A stretch of 64,000 bases of DNA from Apostichopus japonicus (lineage: Eukaryota > Echinodermata > Holothuroidea > Aspidochirotida > Stichopodidae), in contig NC_092568.1 in assembly GCF_037975245.1 (NCBI RefSeq), forward strand, positions 19,685,001-19,749,000, written 5' to 3'. Every line of letters starts with the position of its first letter. Position 1 is the stretch's first letter. Below the pieces are notes generated by a model. It searched no databases and was not told where the DNA came from. It saw only the letters and a list, made by a program, of their open reading frames with translations. Below, piece after piece: positions 14,299 to 26,448 of this stretch. Both the position numbers and the translations under genes were made by a program.

Positions 14299-14755
14299 GT
14301 ACACGATACTTGATACAAATACACCACAATACTTGATAAAAACGCACTGCGATACTTGACTCAGCTGCACCACGATACTTGATGCACATGTACCATGGAA
14401 CTTGATACAAATGTACCACGATACTTGATACAAATGCACCACGATACTTGATTCAGCTGCACCACGATACTTGATGCACATGTACCACGGAACTTGATAC
14501 AAATCAACCACGATAGATGATGCAAATGCACCATGGTGGTACTTGATAGAAATACACCAGGATACTTGATTCAGCTGCACCACTATACTTGATTCAGCTG
14601 CACCACAATACTTGATGCACATGTACCACGGAACTTGATACAAATCAACCACGATAGAGGATGCAAATGCACCATGCATGTGATACTTGATAGAAATGCA
14701 CCACAATACTTTATGCACATGCACCACGATATACTTTATGCACAAATGCACCACC
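14299..14755. repeat. 23-bp minisatellite, about 20 copies with higher-order structure
   Basis: The consensus is CACCACGATACTTGATGCACATG with variable last eight bases (CAAATG, TCAGCTG, GCACATG). Most units keep 23 bp; a few carry 3 to 6 extra bases. A multi-unit block starting TTGATGCACATGTACC appears at 14379, 14471 and 14612, that is 92 and 141 bp apart, so groups of four to six units were copied together. The minus strand stays open in all three frames of the unit, which yields a 157-residue open frame of 23-residue periodicity; I do not call it a gene. Confidence 0.95.
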
Positions 14756-16900
14756 TTTCCGGCTTACACCATGACATGATCAATTGGTTTACTTGTGCAT
14801 AGATGTCTCAATACAAACTTTAGAAAAGAGAGATATTCTTTTGCACAATGTTTTTCTATCTTTTACCTCTGACATGTTTCTTTCATCATAAACCGACACA
14901 GAATTAATGCAGAATATTATCGTACCTTTTGCTAACTATGTACCTGTAAATAAAGGTGTGATGTCATCAATAACTTTCTAAAATGCAACAAAAACCGATA
15001 GACTCATGGTTTTTTCATTTTTGTGGCAATGGAACAGAATGACTGCTGTCTTACAGCGCATAAATGTCCTTGAAAATGTTCCAACAATGAAGTTAAACAA
15101 CAAAAACAGAAATTTGATTTGATATGCCTCTATCTTAATAAATGACCATTGCTTAAAATCTGTCTGCTTTCTTGGAAAGGACACTGTGACTTCTTTTTCC
15201 ACACATATCTTAACATATGTGATGATTAAATTGTACGTAATTTTATACCCATCAATTTAACACTCCGAGGGGAAAGAGTTTTCCTACAAATTCTCTATAA
15301 ACGCCTTTCAAATATCACCGATAAATTTCGGCCAGTTCGGTTAGTGAACTGTAACAGTTTTTTTCATGTTGAAATGCATCTTTTCAAAAATTGCAGAAAT
15401 AATTCAAACATTATACTGGCTCCAAAGTAGGTCATGGACAATGTCACATTCTGTCTAAAATGTCTATACATATATAATTCGAGTCATTTTTTGCTTTTGC
15501 AGTATTGCAAAAAATGACAATAAACACACTATGTTTTTTTGAATTTTTTTTTTTGCCTCAGCAAAACTAGTAGAAAAGGGACCTTTTTTTATCACGTAGG
15601 ATATTTCATAAAATCTAATAAAGGAAAAAAATTCAACAAAATAATGTTAATAATAATAATAATCATAGTAGTAGTAATAATAATAATAATGATCATAATC
15701 GTAACACCGAGAAATGGCTTTACAAGCCTGAAGTTTAACTTCTTTTTTTTTTTATCTTTTCTTTTGTCTATTAATTTTTTTTTTAAAACATACATCAAGC
15801 AGGCAAATATTTTACTTCGGTAAACATGCAGCTGAATGGCATCGTAGGAAAATTGAATTGTTGGTTAATTAGTACTTATTAAAGTTGTCAGCTGCTTATG
15901 GTCAAAGAACACATTTTTTTTACAGAGCATCATCTTGCTCACCCCATACGAGTGTAAGTCCCAGTGTAATCCATCTACGTATAAAAAATGTCAACATGGA
16001 CAGTTACAAAAACGGAAAAAAAAATGAAAAAATGAGAAAAAAAAACGAAAAAAAAAAAAAAACCTCCATATAAAAAAGAATGTTGTAAGTAGCTTATTAT
16101 TACTTCAATTTCTTTGAAAAAAAGAGAATTTCTACCCAAATTTTCCAATCTTCTACTTCCTTAGTAACTGTGGGATGGAAGTTTAAAACCCTCTTAAGTT
16201 TCGGATTATTAAGGTAACAATTCTTCCTATCGATACGGCAGATTTGGTGCCCCCCTTTTGGAACAACTTGTTCCACGCATGGAAAAACTCTACTTTCGAT
16301 GAAATAAAAGTGTTTTAACATGAACCCATTAGCAGGCATTACTAGGCCACCCTTGATGTCTAAAATGGATGTGCTGGCAGATTAAAGGGGTATTCTGGTG
16401 GCAGATATTGCTATTCAAGAAATAGAGAGATACGTTTCCTACACTGATATAAATGAAATTCACATTTTTGATAAGCATGTTTTATTGCAAAGATACAAAG
16501 TTGTCAAATATGTTATCATTAAGTGTAGTTGGCAACGGAAGAGTATGCCATGCACACGTCAGTACGAGAACTGAGATAAAATATCTCTTGAAATTTCTCG
16601 ATTTTGTTCAAATCTGTTATCCACAAAGAAAGATAGCATGTTTCAGAGAAAATTGAATCAAACACGCTACCACACACATGCAGACATTTACATACGTATC
16701 ACATACTAGGAATTGTGTCCACAACATGATTGTAAAACGTAACGTAAAGCTGTGACCGATGTTCCCTGCGTCACATATCATTTGCCACCAGAATGTCCCT
16801 TTAAACATTTACCAAATCGGTCGGTCGGTTTGATTCGTGAAACCAGGTATCACTAACCTTTTAAAACTCGATTTAATGTTGTAAATAATATTGTAAATGA

Positions 16901-16901
<1 letters not shown>
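14756..16901. other. No recognisable gene
   Basis: ATA-type repeats (15647-15692) and A homopolymers (16018-16061) produce low-complexity frames. Nothing else identified. Confidence 0.6.

Positions 16902-16951
<50 letters not shown>
16902..16951. repeat. (TA)n microsatellite
   Basis: About 25 TA units with one C interruption, followed by imperfect ATATATGATATA sequence to about 16976. Confidence 0.95.
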
Positions 16952-16976
16952 GATATACATATATATGATATATGAT

Positions 16977-19900
16977 ACCACATTTTGATTTGACTACACC
17001 TATTATGCCTACTACACATCCTGCATGGAGTTCAGTTCAATGCAACTCTCAATGCTTTTCAATAAATGGGTATAAATGGTCCAACCAACTTGTCCAAGTA
17101 ATCAAGGAATACCAGGGCAGAGGGGGGGGGGCATGGATTGCCACCAGCTCTGTGATCCAACTGTTAGTATTGACACCTTGTTACATTAGTGGCACAATTT
17201 GGCGCCTCGGATGAATTAACATCTTTTCGTGACCACGAAGCAGTCGACACCCTTTGGCGCCTCAACCTGGTGGCACAATTTGCACCTTGGATCCTGCAGT
17301 AGTGTACCGTGTTGGAGTCGGCAATCCGGTACTGCCACACCCCTCCCTTCCCCCCAACCCGGAAGGAGCTGGATGAACTCGAACCATGTAACTGTGCCTC
17401 GTTAACGGTGGCCATGTTACGTAACCAAAACGCCAATGGCATAGCTACTGCAGATGGTGGAGTCCCCCAACTATACCTCCCTCTTGGCACCCCCAAGTTT
17501 TGTAATAATTGTTACCACCGACCTTCTGGTTAGAAAAAACAGAAAAAAAAAAGGATAACAAAACCTGGTCAACTCATATGAGGATAATTAACAGTAATAT
17601 AGGCAGATTGGTTTTTGTTTTCTCTTTGTGTCTTTCGGTTAATTAAAGTAAAGTTTACACTGTCTTTTGTCCCCTCTTCCTTTGTTATAGTGTCCACACA
17701 TAGACCATTTTGCTGTGACAACCTACACGAGCGATATAACACAGGCCTTTACATTTCGTCATAATTATACACACTGGATACAATGCAACAATACTTTACA
17801 ACCGTAAATACCACAGAAAATCACACTGCCACAAAAAATTCATAACCACGACTATGATCACAATTAATATATACTGTACATCTTTATACAACAAATTTCT
17901 AAACAACATCTTGTTTAGAAAGAAATCTCTGATTTTTTTCGCCCACCCCTCTCATACGGTTGAGAAGAGATAGCCTCCATTATTCAGACACTCTCTCCTA
18001 ATGTATTATTGATTCACGACTCGGATAAATCCCGGAACGGTTTAAGACCGAAAATCCAACCACGGAGAAGTATGTGGGAAAAAAAATGTTACCATCAAAA
18101 CTTACTGAAATCATATCTCAATGTTTTAACAACAATCAAGTCTTGCTTCAAAAAAAGAATATTTCAAAAAACACATGTTAGTAATATTTCTACAAAATTC
18201 CCCACGCTATTAAAACCGTTTGGCACAAATGACACCTTTTTAAAAATCTCCTCTTGTTATTATTACCTTCACTTATTCTTTTAATCCTGCGGCAAATGGA
18301 TGAGCAAGAAAACACGTAAAAAATGTTTTCAGCAATGTGTTAATTAGACAAGGTTAATGTTTTAACCAACATCCTTAAAATAAAATTGAACTCCTTTGGG
18401 ATGAATGAAACTTGGCAAAAAATTGGCACAAACAACATTTTTTTTTTTGATTGATGGAAAAATGACAGTCAGAAAGTTTTGTCTTGTTATTTATGATTAT
18501 TCTACATAATATTTAGAAATATGAATAAAATTGAAATAACTCAGTCAATGCCCAGTAAACAAAAGTGATAGTGTTGGGTGAGTCATTATCAGCAGTCTAA
18601 ATCCAGTTTCTTAAGCTAGCCAAATAAGTTTATTTTCAACAGATTTAAGATGCAAATTCTATAATTCTGTACCAAAACAATAAATTGAGGGTTTAAGATG
18701 TGGACACATATTAATTCACAAGTGTGTAACATTGGTTTATTTTCTATTCTTCTTAAAAATGAAGTTAGTATATTAATATTAACTCCTATGTATGATCATG
18801 TATGTAAATGAGTGCTTTCCGTTGAGTCAAATCATGTAAGTTCTTTTAAATGAGTTATTATTGTTAAGATTTAACATACACATCATGTGAACACCAAAAA
18901 AAAGCAGAAAAAAACAAGAAGGATAAAAAGGGAACTTGTGTGAACGAGAGAGAAAGTCTTAATGATCCCATCGACCATTTTTGTAAGAGCACTAAAAAAA
19001 AAAAAAAATCAATCGTTTTAAAAATGATAATTAAAGAGGAAGGTCTTAGGAACTTGTTATTTTCATCTGAAAACCTAAGACAGTTTAAATTAGACCAACA
19101 TTAATGTATTTCATATTGTCACATCTCAACAAAAAAAAGAGTCAAATCTGTGGTAACTAAATGCTATTCAATGTATAAAATGAAGACTGAGTATAAGAGA
19201 AATGGGTGAAACAACAATGTTGCTTTACTCTCTTTCTTTAACAAAAAAAAAATTAGCTCAGCAGATGATATGTTTGGCAAGTGAAGTGAAAGTTTTAGAA
19301 GTGTGGGTTGGCTGACCATAGGAGAACAGCTTCAAAATGACAAATAAATGCAACATATCAAATTAAACCAGTTCCGAAATGATGGTTTGAATTTTTAGCC
19401 CTAATTTCAAGGCATTTTGGAATTAATATTATTATTTACTTGTTCATTTCTAAGCACTTCAAAGGGGTCTTTAAATAGCTTTAGTTTAACCTGACACTGA
19501 TTTTGTTAGTAAATTGTCATTCATAAATGTATTGACAAATACTTCACTTTATTACTTATTTGTCTTTTCAATTGTGTGTTGTTGTTATTTCTTTCTCCCT
19601 CTCTGTTTTTGCGTTAATTTTTTTTTTGGTCTTTTTTTTCCTTGACTTTTTTTGCTATTTCAGACAGATACACGTCTCGTGTGCAAACAGGCAGGATTGC
19701 AAGTCTTTAGAAAGATTTTCATTTTTAATACAGTTTTTATTTAGAAACTATGGTTATAAATTTTGATACAAAAGGTTGAAAATAATCCATTCCTGAAAGA
19801 TCTAAAGTCACGACTGTGAGAGATTCCCATGTTTATTCGTCAAACGGGATATTTTACGATGCATAACATTTAAAGTAGTCATAAAAAAAAATATAAATCT

Positions 19901-20326
19901 ATATTATATCACTGGATGAAACTGGTTGTACCAGATGTTTGCTGAAAATGTACTTTCTAACCAGATAAATTTTTGTTTGTTATGTGAAGTAACTTTTGAA
20001 TGTCATGTGTTGTGCAAATACAAACAATAACAATGATTATTTTAGAAGAAATAATTTCTGGAGGAACCTGCTAGCTCTGTTGTTCAAAACGTTCACAGAT
20101 ATCTTAGCTATAATTTGTTGATCTCCAGAAGACTGGAAATGCTTTCAGAACAGAAGTCTTTTTTTTTTTACTTCTCAATAATTCATTAGCATCAGACTGT
20201 GGCCTCCCACCCTCCCCCACCACCCCCCCCCCCCCAACGGCCTTTTCTCAGAATCGATCGTAATATTCCAGTAGTGAAAATTTAACAACAGTAAAAAGAA
20301 CATAAAAATTAAAACCCAAAAAGGGG
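16977..20326. other. No recognisable gene
   Basis: A higher-GC island at about 17100-17530 contains two copies of the word TGGCACAATTTG and two TTTGGCGCCTC words, but no protein family. The rest is AT-rich with many A runs. Confidence 0.5.
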
Positions 20327-20420
20327 CATTTTTGAGGGATTCATTGTTAACTAAAATATAAATGATATTACACCATTTTTGAGGGATTCATTGTTAACTA
20401 AAATATAAATGATATTACAC
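20327..20420. repeat. 47-bp tandem duplication
   Basis: The unit beginning CATTTTTGAGGGATTCATTG occurs twice back to back (20327 and 20374) with no visible difference, so it is a recent local duplication. It lies outside any recognised gene. Confidence 0.95.
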
Positions 20421-22771
20421 TGAAATAAATTTCTGCTAGGTTTTGTGACACGAAACAACCAGATACATTAGCCAACGTTGACATTGACTGACTCACTTAT
20501 TGTCACAGACAATTGTTACCATTTACTACAAGGAAGTTATTATTGAAAATATCGTCACTAGTAGTGTTAGGTCACGTTTTAGCCCAGCTGACGCTGAAAA
20601 TTGATGAAATCTGTCTTGTGAGTTTTTTTGTTGTAACTAAACAACAAGGCTTATTCCCATGTTTAAAGACAAAGCAAGGAAGGATTATTTCTTATACACA
20701 AATATTTCAGGTTGGAAAGTTATTTCAAAGATATTTGCATGACAAAGTGGATGATATGTTGAAAGATTTTAATATTCAGCCTTAAAAGATTAATTCATGA
20801 GGAATCCTTCTACTTCTCATTTTAAGCTGCATGTATTATAAAACAAAATTTCAGTGGTTTGGGAAGCCGGATATAAAAAAAAAAAACACACAACAAAATT
20901 AAAAATAAATGAAATTGGCACACATGATAGTCAGATGTTTGAATTTTGAGTCCCAGTATGACAAGAATTTTAAGAGACTTTATTTTGTTATTGCTATTAT
21001 AAACTTTTCTCTTGTTGTTGTTTATTGTTTATTTATTTCCTTGCTTGTTTTTGTGTTTGCTTTAATAAACCATATCAGGAACAATTTTGTCTGCTTTTTC
21101 GTTTTGTTAAATTTCAGTGTAAGTTAGTAACAACGAAGAAATGAAAGTAGATGATGATGATGGTGATGATGACAAACTTGATGATGATGATGTAAAGAAT
21201 AATGAAATAATGGTTATGAGTAGTATTGAAAAACAAAAAATCATCATAATTATAATAATTGATGTAATACAAGCTGATATTCTGTAAGAGCTGACATAAT
21301 AGTCAGATATTGGCATGATTAATAATATCCAGTTTTCAATGTTTCCACCAAGTTTATGACACTGGAATTTGTTTCTTCTTATGTTGCTTTGTTGTGATAC
21401 AATATTTAAAATTATCCCCACAAACAAAGAGATGTCCATATTAAAAATCAGTTTAAAACTATGGAACAGTAACTTGAACCTGTTTGCTTGTAGTGGAAGC
21501 TTCATAATGAGAAACGAAGACATCACACTTACGATATGCGATTTTAGGATTTGAACTTTTGAGAACAAGAAAATTTGAAACTTCCAATCTTGTTCAAAAG
21601 AAATGTCTCCGCCCTTTTTTGAGATATGTTCCATTAAAGACATTACAGGGAAGAAGGAAATGGCCAATTTGAATCTGTTTTGTTGGTTTACTGAAAATTG
21701 TGAAGATAGCAAAAACCTATTTAGTTTATTAAAACTATACATATATATTTATATATATATCAACACATATGTTTGTATTTCCTATTGTATGTGTCTTTAT
21801 AGACATAAACTGACCACCCTTGGATTTATTTAATTGTGAGAGAACCGTGAGATGCAATTGAGTTAACCTTAAAAAATTAAAAATCTGTGGCAAAGAGATG
21901 CATTTCATACCGATTACAAATTGCATTTTGTGAATTTCTAAAAAAAAAAGAAAACGAAAAAAAAAAGAGAACACCCACTTCATTTTGCCTTTGTTTTGAG
22001 AGCTGTAACCAAGCACCTTTCAAAAGTGTTGTTTTCGTTAATTTTTCGTACAAATTTGATCAAACCCTAAGACAAGATTTATTTACAGATTTGTAAGTTT
22101 TTGTTAGTTTTATTCTACTACGCCTAATTGTTAATAGAAATTATGAACATGTAGCACTGTCTGTGTCAATCAAAAAAAAAAAAAATCTCAACATGTTTTA
22201 AAAAAAAAAATTAAAAAAAAAAATTAAACAAGAACATATACAGAGGCCCCCGCTGCCAAAGTATTGTTTTTTTTTTGTTTAAAAGTTTTAAGATATATCT
22301 ATATACCATTTGATCTTTTATGTGCATACAAAAATTACAATTACTTTACCCGATATGAAGAAATGTGAAATTTTTTTTTGAATGAATGCAGAGAGATGAT
22401 AAAAAATATGTTCAAATTTTTGTTTCAAACCAGTAAGCCATAATATGCCATCACCTTTTAGTAAAAAGCTTTTTCCCATTTTTTTTCTGGTTTGTTTTCA
22501 AAACTTAAAAGCTTGAAACTTTACAGTTGATTGAAGAATACAAAACGATTAACATGCCTATTGATTAAAACTAACTGTTCCCTTTCTTTGCAAAGAGCTT
22601 CCAGCTGACCTTCTTGATTTTGTTCTTTTCTTAAATGTTTAAGTTATTGCACTTAAGCCACCTCCAAAACTCTAGTAACAAAACTATGGATATGTTAGTT
22701 TCCAAAAAAAAAAAAAAAAACTTTATAAGTTTTCATTAAAAAAGAGAAAGAGGGAAAAAAATGGAGCATTT
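20421..22771. other. No recognisable gene; downstream flank of BCL11
   Basis: Contains a GAT repeat (21150-21193), which makes a serine-rich false frame on the minus strand, and many A homopolymers. Part may be distal 3' UTR of BCL11 if an earlier polyadenylation site is not used. Confidence 0.5.
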
Positions 22772-23691
22772 TTTATTTGATACTGTCATGACTATTTACT
22801 AGTAAACTTTCTTCACTTGGTGAAAAATTTACAAAGGGTAAAAAAAAAAAAAATGAAAAAAAAAAAAAAATGTCACATTTGCAATCTTTCAGAAGATGTG
22901 TTCATTGGACAAGTACCAATTGTGCAAAAAAATTAGACCCATTCCCCTGTCAATGTTGGGGTCTCCACATTATAATGTTGGTCCAAGATTAATAGTTGTA
23001 GTAATAATAATAATAATGATAAAAAAAAAGATATTCTGAACAAAGTGCTACTGTTTTTTTCAGTTTACTTGTTTTGAATGTTTTTCCCAATTAAATGCAT
23101 ACGAGTCGAAAAAATGCTTTTATCCAACAAAGAAGAAGATGAAGATGAAGAAGAAGAAGAGGAAGAAGGGAAAAAAAAAATCACTATTTGAATATGCATT
23201 TAGTTTTCTGATCCATACCATCTAAAGAATACAATCATTTGGGCAGGCACATTATCCCCCATATTGCTCTCTGAAAGGAGACAGTATAAAACAACAATGG
23301 CATAATCATTAGCATTATGAATCAAGTTGATTGTACAGACTAAAAAATTTTTTTTTTAAATGTTTAATTTCAAAATTTGACTTTTAGACCGACTGGGTCT
23401 GGTGACGATTCTTTAAAAAAAATGCTCTGCACTTCATGATGTAGTATCAAAAGATGTAATCTTCCTACAACCACTCCCGTCCCCTGCCCTTGGAAGTTCA
23501 AAAAATTAATCATTAAAATGGAGGAGCCCCCCCCCCTCTCTCTTTAGGTGAGTGTTTAACAAGGAGTCCTAAAAAGGTTTTAGCAGGAAAACCATACGAC
23601 TTTTTGTTAAAAAAAAACTGATTTCATGTTTCTTGTTTGAATATGCCATTGTTGTTTGTCTGTTGAAAGGTTGCATGTGCAAGACCCCTCC
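22772..23691 (-). other. Probable 3' UTR of BCL11
   Basis: This AT-rich stretch follows the BCL11 stop codon in gene direction. The first AATAAA hexamer I find on the minus strand is at 22772-22777, about 915 bases after the stop; more occur near 22.1 kb. It includes a purine-rich GAA/GAT tract near 23130-23170 and several A or T homopolymers. No open frame of note is present. The true 3' end cannot be fixed from sequence alone, and vertebrate BCL11 3' UTRs can be several kilobases long. Confidence 0.4.
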
Positions 23692-25850
23692 TCATTTTGG
23701 CAGAGGTTTGTAGCTATGACCCCTTCCCCCTACCATGCTGGTTTCTGGCCTAGGGGCAGGCCCTTTTATAGAACCCCAATGTTCCTTTTTCATGTGCTTT
23801 TCCAGTGTACTATAGACTGAAAATGGCATACCACACACTTCACATTTAAAGACTTCTTTTGCACCCTTACCGTGGGTTTTCATATGCCTAGTTAACTTGC
23901 TGCTCTGAGCGCAAGCATACGAACATAGCTCGCACTTGTACGGCTTCTCACCGGTGTGGCTTCTGCGATGAACTGTCAGGTTGCTACAGTTCTTGAATAC
24001 TTTGCCACAAAACTCACATTCGTCCGACCTACGGTTCGTGATGCCTCCCCTGCGGTTGCGGTGGTGAGGGTTGTGGAACGATGGAAGGATTGAAGGGGCC
24101 ACCGGTGGCTCGCTACTTCTGGGATAGAACCGTCTGTGGTGATTGGCGGGCAGGATGCTAAGGCTGCCGTTGTGATGAACAGGACTCGGTAGGACAGGTG
24201 GATGGCAGGGCTGCAAACCTGAAGTCATACTCATGACCGGGGCGAAGAAATTCTGGTGGTGAGGCATGGGCAGAGACGTCCACACGGGTGCTCTAGGCGG
24301 TGTCCTCGCCGATGGTGGTGAAGTGGGTTCGAGCTTGAAGCGCTTTGAAGGGTCGCGATCGAATTCCAGGGGTGGCGGCGAGGATTCGAACGGATGGCTG
24401 GGTGGCAGTGGCAGTGTCTTTTGTATCGGAGAGGGCAGTGGCGTCTTTTGCCGACCAGGCGAAGGTGACGACGTCGGCGTGTGTCTGCTGGAGCCGGCGG
24501 CCAACGGCCCGTTCATCTCGTGTTTACCCGAGAGGAGGCTGCTGACGGTGCAGCCGAAATATTGACTCGGGCTGACTGAGATGTGTTGCTCGGCCACAGC
24601 TTGTCGATAGGCATCTTTGTATTGCTGTATCTCACTAAGACCTGTCTTCTTCATGACTTCGCAGAGAAGAGAATTGGAAGGTTGTTGTTGTTGCTGTTGA
24701 CTATTGTTGCGCATTTCACGCAGGCTGTTGATGGGTGGTGGTTCTACTTGGTGCGGATGATGTTGATGATGAGGAGGCATCACACCATCCTCATCCTCCA
24801 GCTCCATCTCTTCCTCCTCTTCTTCGTCCACCGTCGAATTACTGCTGGAATTTTTCCCGCTGGATCCGCAATCTTCGTCTGTGGGCTTTCCGTCGCCGCG
24901 CCCGTTGAGAGTCTTATCGGAGTGGTCCGTGCCGTCCTTGTTCACATTTTTATGGGTCTTCATGTGGCGTTTCAGCTTGCTCGCTTGGCTACATGCGTGA
25001 TCACAGAGGGAGCACTTGTAAGGTTTTTCTCCAGTGTGTGATCGCCTGTGAACAATCAAATTGCTCTGAAATTTAAACGGTTTGCCACAGAACTCACAAG
25101 ACTTCAGTTTGGGTGGGAATGATGTGCGATATGGCCTGGAGTAAGGGGGAAACCCCATTTGATCCCTTGGTGTGGCGACATCGGCCATCAATCGAAGTCT
25201 GTGGGCAGCGCTCTCATCCACCTGGCTAGAATGCGATGAAGCTGAGCTGAACGGTACGTGAGCCGAGCCCTCATACGGAGAAGACATACCTGGAACTGCC
25301 TCTGAAGGTTGGTGGTTTGGTGGCATGTTGAAGTCCATGTGAAAAGGTTGCGTGAGCGGTACTGGAAAGTAACGCTCACTGCTTCCCACCGGGTAGCGGT
25401 CTCTACCTCCGAGGGGGTGACGAATGTATATAGGGAGTTGGCTGCTTTCAGATAAGAGTGGCAAATGGTGAGAGTTTGGTACATGGGCAGGCTCATGAGG
25501 ATGGGACGATGACACCTGGGATTCTGCAGCGTCAGGTTCGGGAAAGTTCTTTCCTTCGTCCCTGCGGCCTTCTGATGGAGCCTCTGACCTCTCCTCTGGG
25601 GTGCATGATGCGATCGGAGATCTCTCGACCAGGGTGGAATCTTTGCTTTCTTCTTCTCCTTCGTCATCTTCGTCTAGGATCTCCTTGACGTCGGATGGCT
25701 CTTCCATCTCATTATCTGCTTGTCCTTCCTTCGAGTCTGCTTGGTAGATGTGCAGGCCATGGTCCTCCTGCACGTGGCGCAATAGTTCGGCAGCACTGTA
25801 GAAAGATCCTTTGCAAGTGGAACATATCAAGGGTTCGTTAGGAACTTCAT
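23692..25850 (-). CDS. BCL11: BCL11A/B-type C2H2 zinc-finger transcription factor, 3'-terminal coding exon (partial gene)
   Basis: The exon encodes about 719 residues and ends at a TGA (23692-23694). Six C2H2 fingers are visible, numbered from the first exon residue (Asp): finger 1 at C10/C13/H26/H31; a pair at C252/C255/H268/H272 and C280/C283/H296/H300; a C-terminal triplet at C612/C615/H628/H632, C640/C643/H656/H660 and C670/C673/H686/H691. This 1+2+3 layout, the linker HTGEKPYKC, and phrases such as FKFQSNLIVHRRSHTGEKP and MPFSVYSTLEKHMKK are BCL11 hallmarks. An acidic run (342-355), a short Gln run (385-390) and an SKRFKLE motif (sumoylation-type FKLE) lie between the finger groups, as in vertebrate family members. 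BCL11 proteins are nuclear DNA-binding regulators, mostly repressors; in human BCL11A the C-terminal triplet reads TGACCA. The first codon is split, with its first base in the upstream exon. The N-terminal finger and repressor motif, encoded by earlier exons, are not in view. The tail after finger 6 differs from vertebrates. BCL11A versus BCL11B cannot be decided; a single pre-duplication gene is likely. Confidence 0.95.
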
Positions 25851-25887
25851 CTGCAAAGAAAAAGACGAGAAAGAAACAGATGAGAAA
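25851..25887 (-). other. Splice acceptor and polypyrimidine tract of the BCL11 terminal exon
   Basis: On the minus strand a long pyrimidine run ends in TTTCTTTGCAG, immediately before the coding sequence for DEVPNEPLICSTC. In human BCL11A the last large exon starts at the matching DEPSSYTCTTC, so the boundary is conserved. The open frame continues upstream through the pyrimidine tract and gives a false hydrophobic start (FLICFFLVFFF); this is intron, not a signal peptide. The acceptor AG occupies 25851-25852. Confidence 0.9.
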
Positions 25888-26191
25888 TTTTACATTCACA
25901 GGGCCCAAAAAGAAATTATTAAAATGTTATTGACAATAGATCATTAACATGGAATTTGTTCTTTGTTCATGTGATTTCTAATGAAGACTCAATAAAAGGA
26001 TTTTCGGTGGGGTCAGGGAAAAAAGATTCTGTCATGTGTGCAAACATCCGAAGTTATGATAGACATAATACTCTATGAATAGGGAGCAGTTATAGTTCTA
26101 CCAGTTCTCGTTGTGATGGAACTTAATTGTACAGGGTCCTTCAGGAAGTGGTATAGTGTATTATAAACTGCCCCAAGTATTGCTGTTAGGA

Positions 26192-26448
26192 TTCATTCTT
26201 GAGCGCACCTAATTGATTGACCAGCCACCTGTATGATTGTACACACAAGTGCTCTAATCGCCAGCACTACTTTCCTGTGTGCAGACAAATTTGGCTGGAC
26301 CACTGAAATAGTACACTGAGTGTTTAATCAAGAATTTGCGGCCGAAGAGCGTTCCGTATGGCTAACATTACGAACTTGGGTAGATATTCAATCTCCCTGT
26401 TTTTGGGCAAAATAGGGGACTCAGGTGGTATTTCCTATAGGCAGGGAA
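26192..26448 (-). repeat. Dispersed 257-bp repeat, copy 1
   Basis: This segment is the reverse complement of 38212-38469 with scattered differences. On the minus strand it starts TTCCCTGCCTATAGGAAATA and ends near GCGCTCAAGAATGAA. Similarity stops abruptly at both ends in both copies, which marks an element boundary. Inside is the near-palindrome CCCTATTTTGCCCAAAAACAGGG. No terminal inverted repeat, tRNA boxes or coding frame were recognised, so the class is unknown. Confidence 0.8.

Noticed and set aside
14281-14754. 157-residue minus-strand open frame as a gene
   Set aside because: It coincides with the minisatellite, and nothing outside the array supports coding.
21107-21742. 211-residue minus-strand frame
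   Set aside because: Serine and isoleucine runs come from a GAT repeat; the rest is AT-rich without a domain.
24266-25667. Long open frames on the plus strand and in another minus frame over BCL11
   Set aside because: They are shadows of the real exon, which has clear zinc fingers.
25853-25908. Hydrophobic N-terminal segment in frame with BCL11, resembling a signal peptide
   Set aside because: It is the translated polypyrimidine tract of the splice acceptor; a nuclear factor needs no signal peptide and the family boundary falls at the AG.
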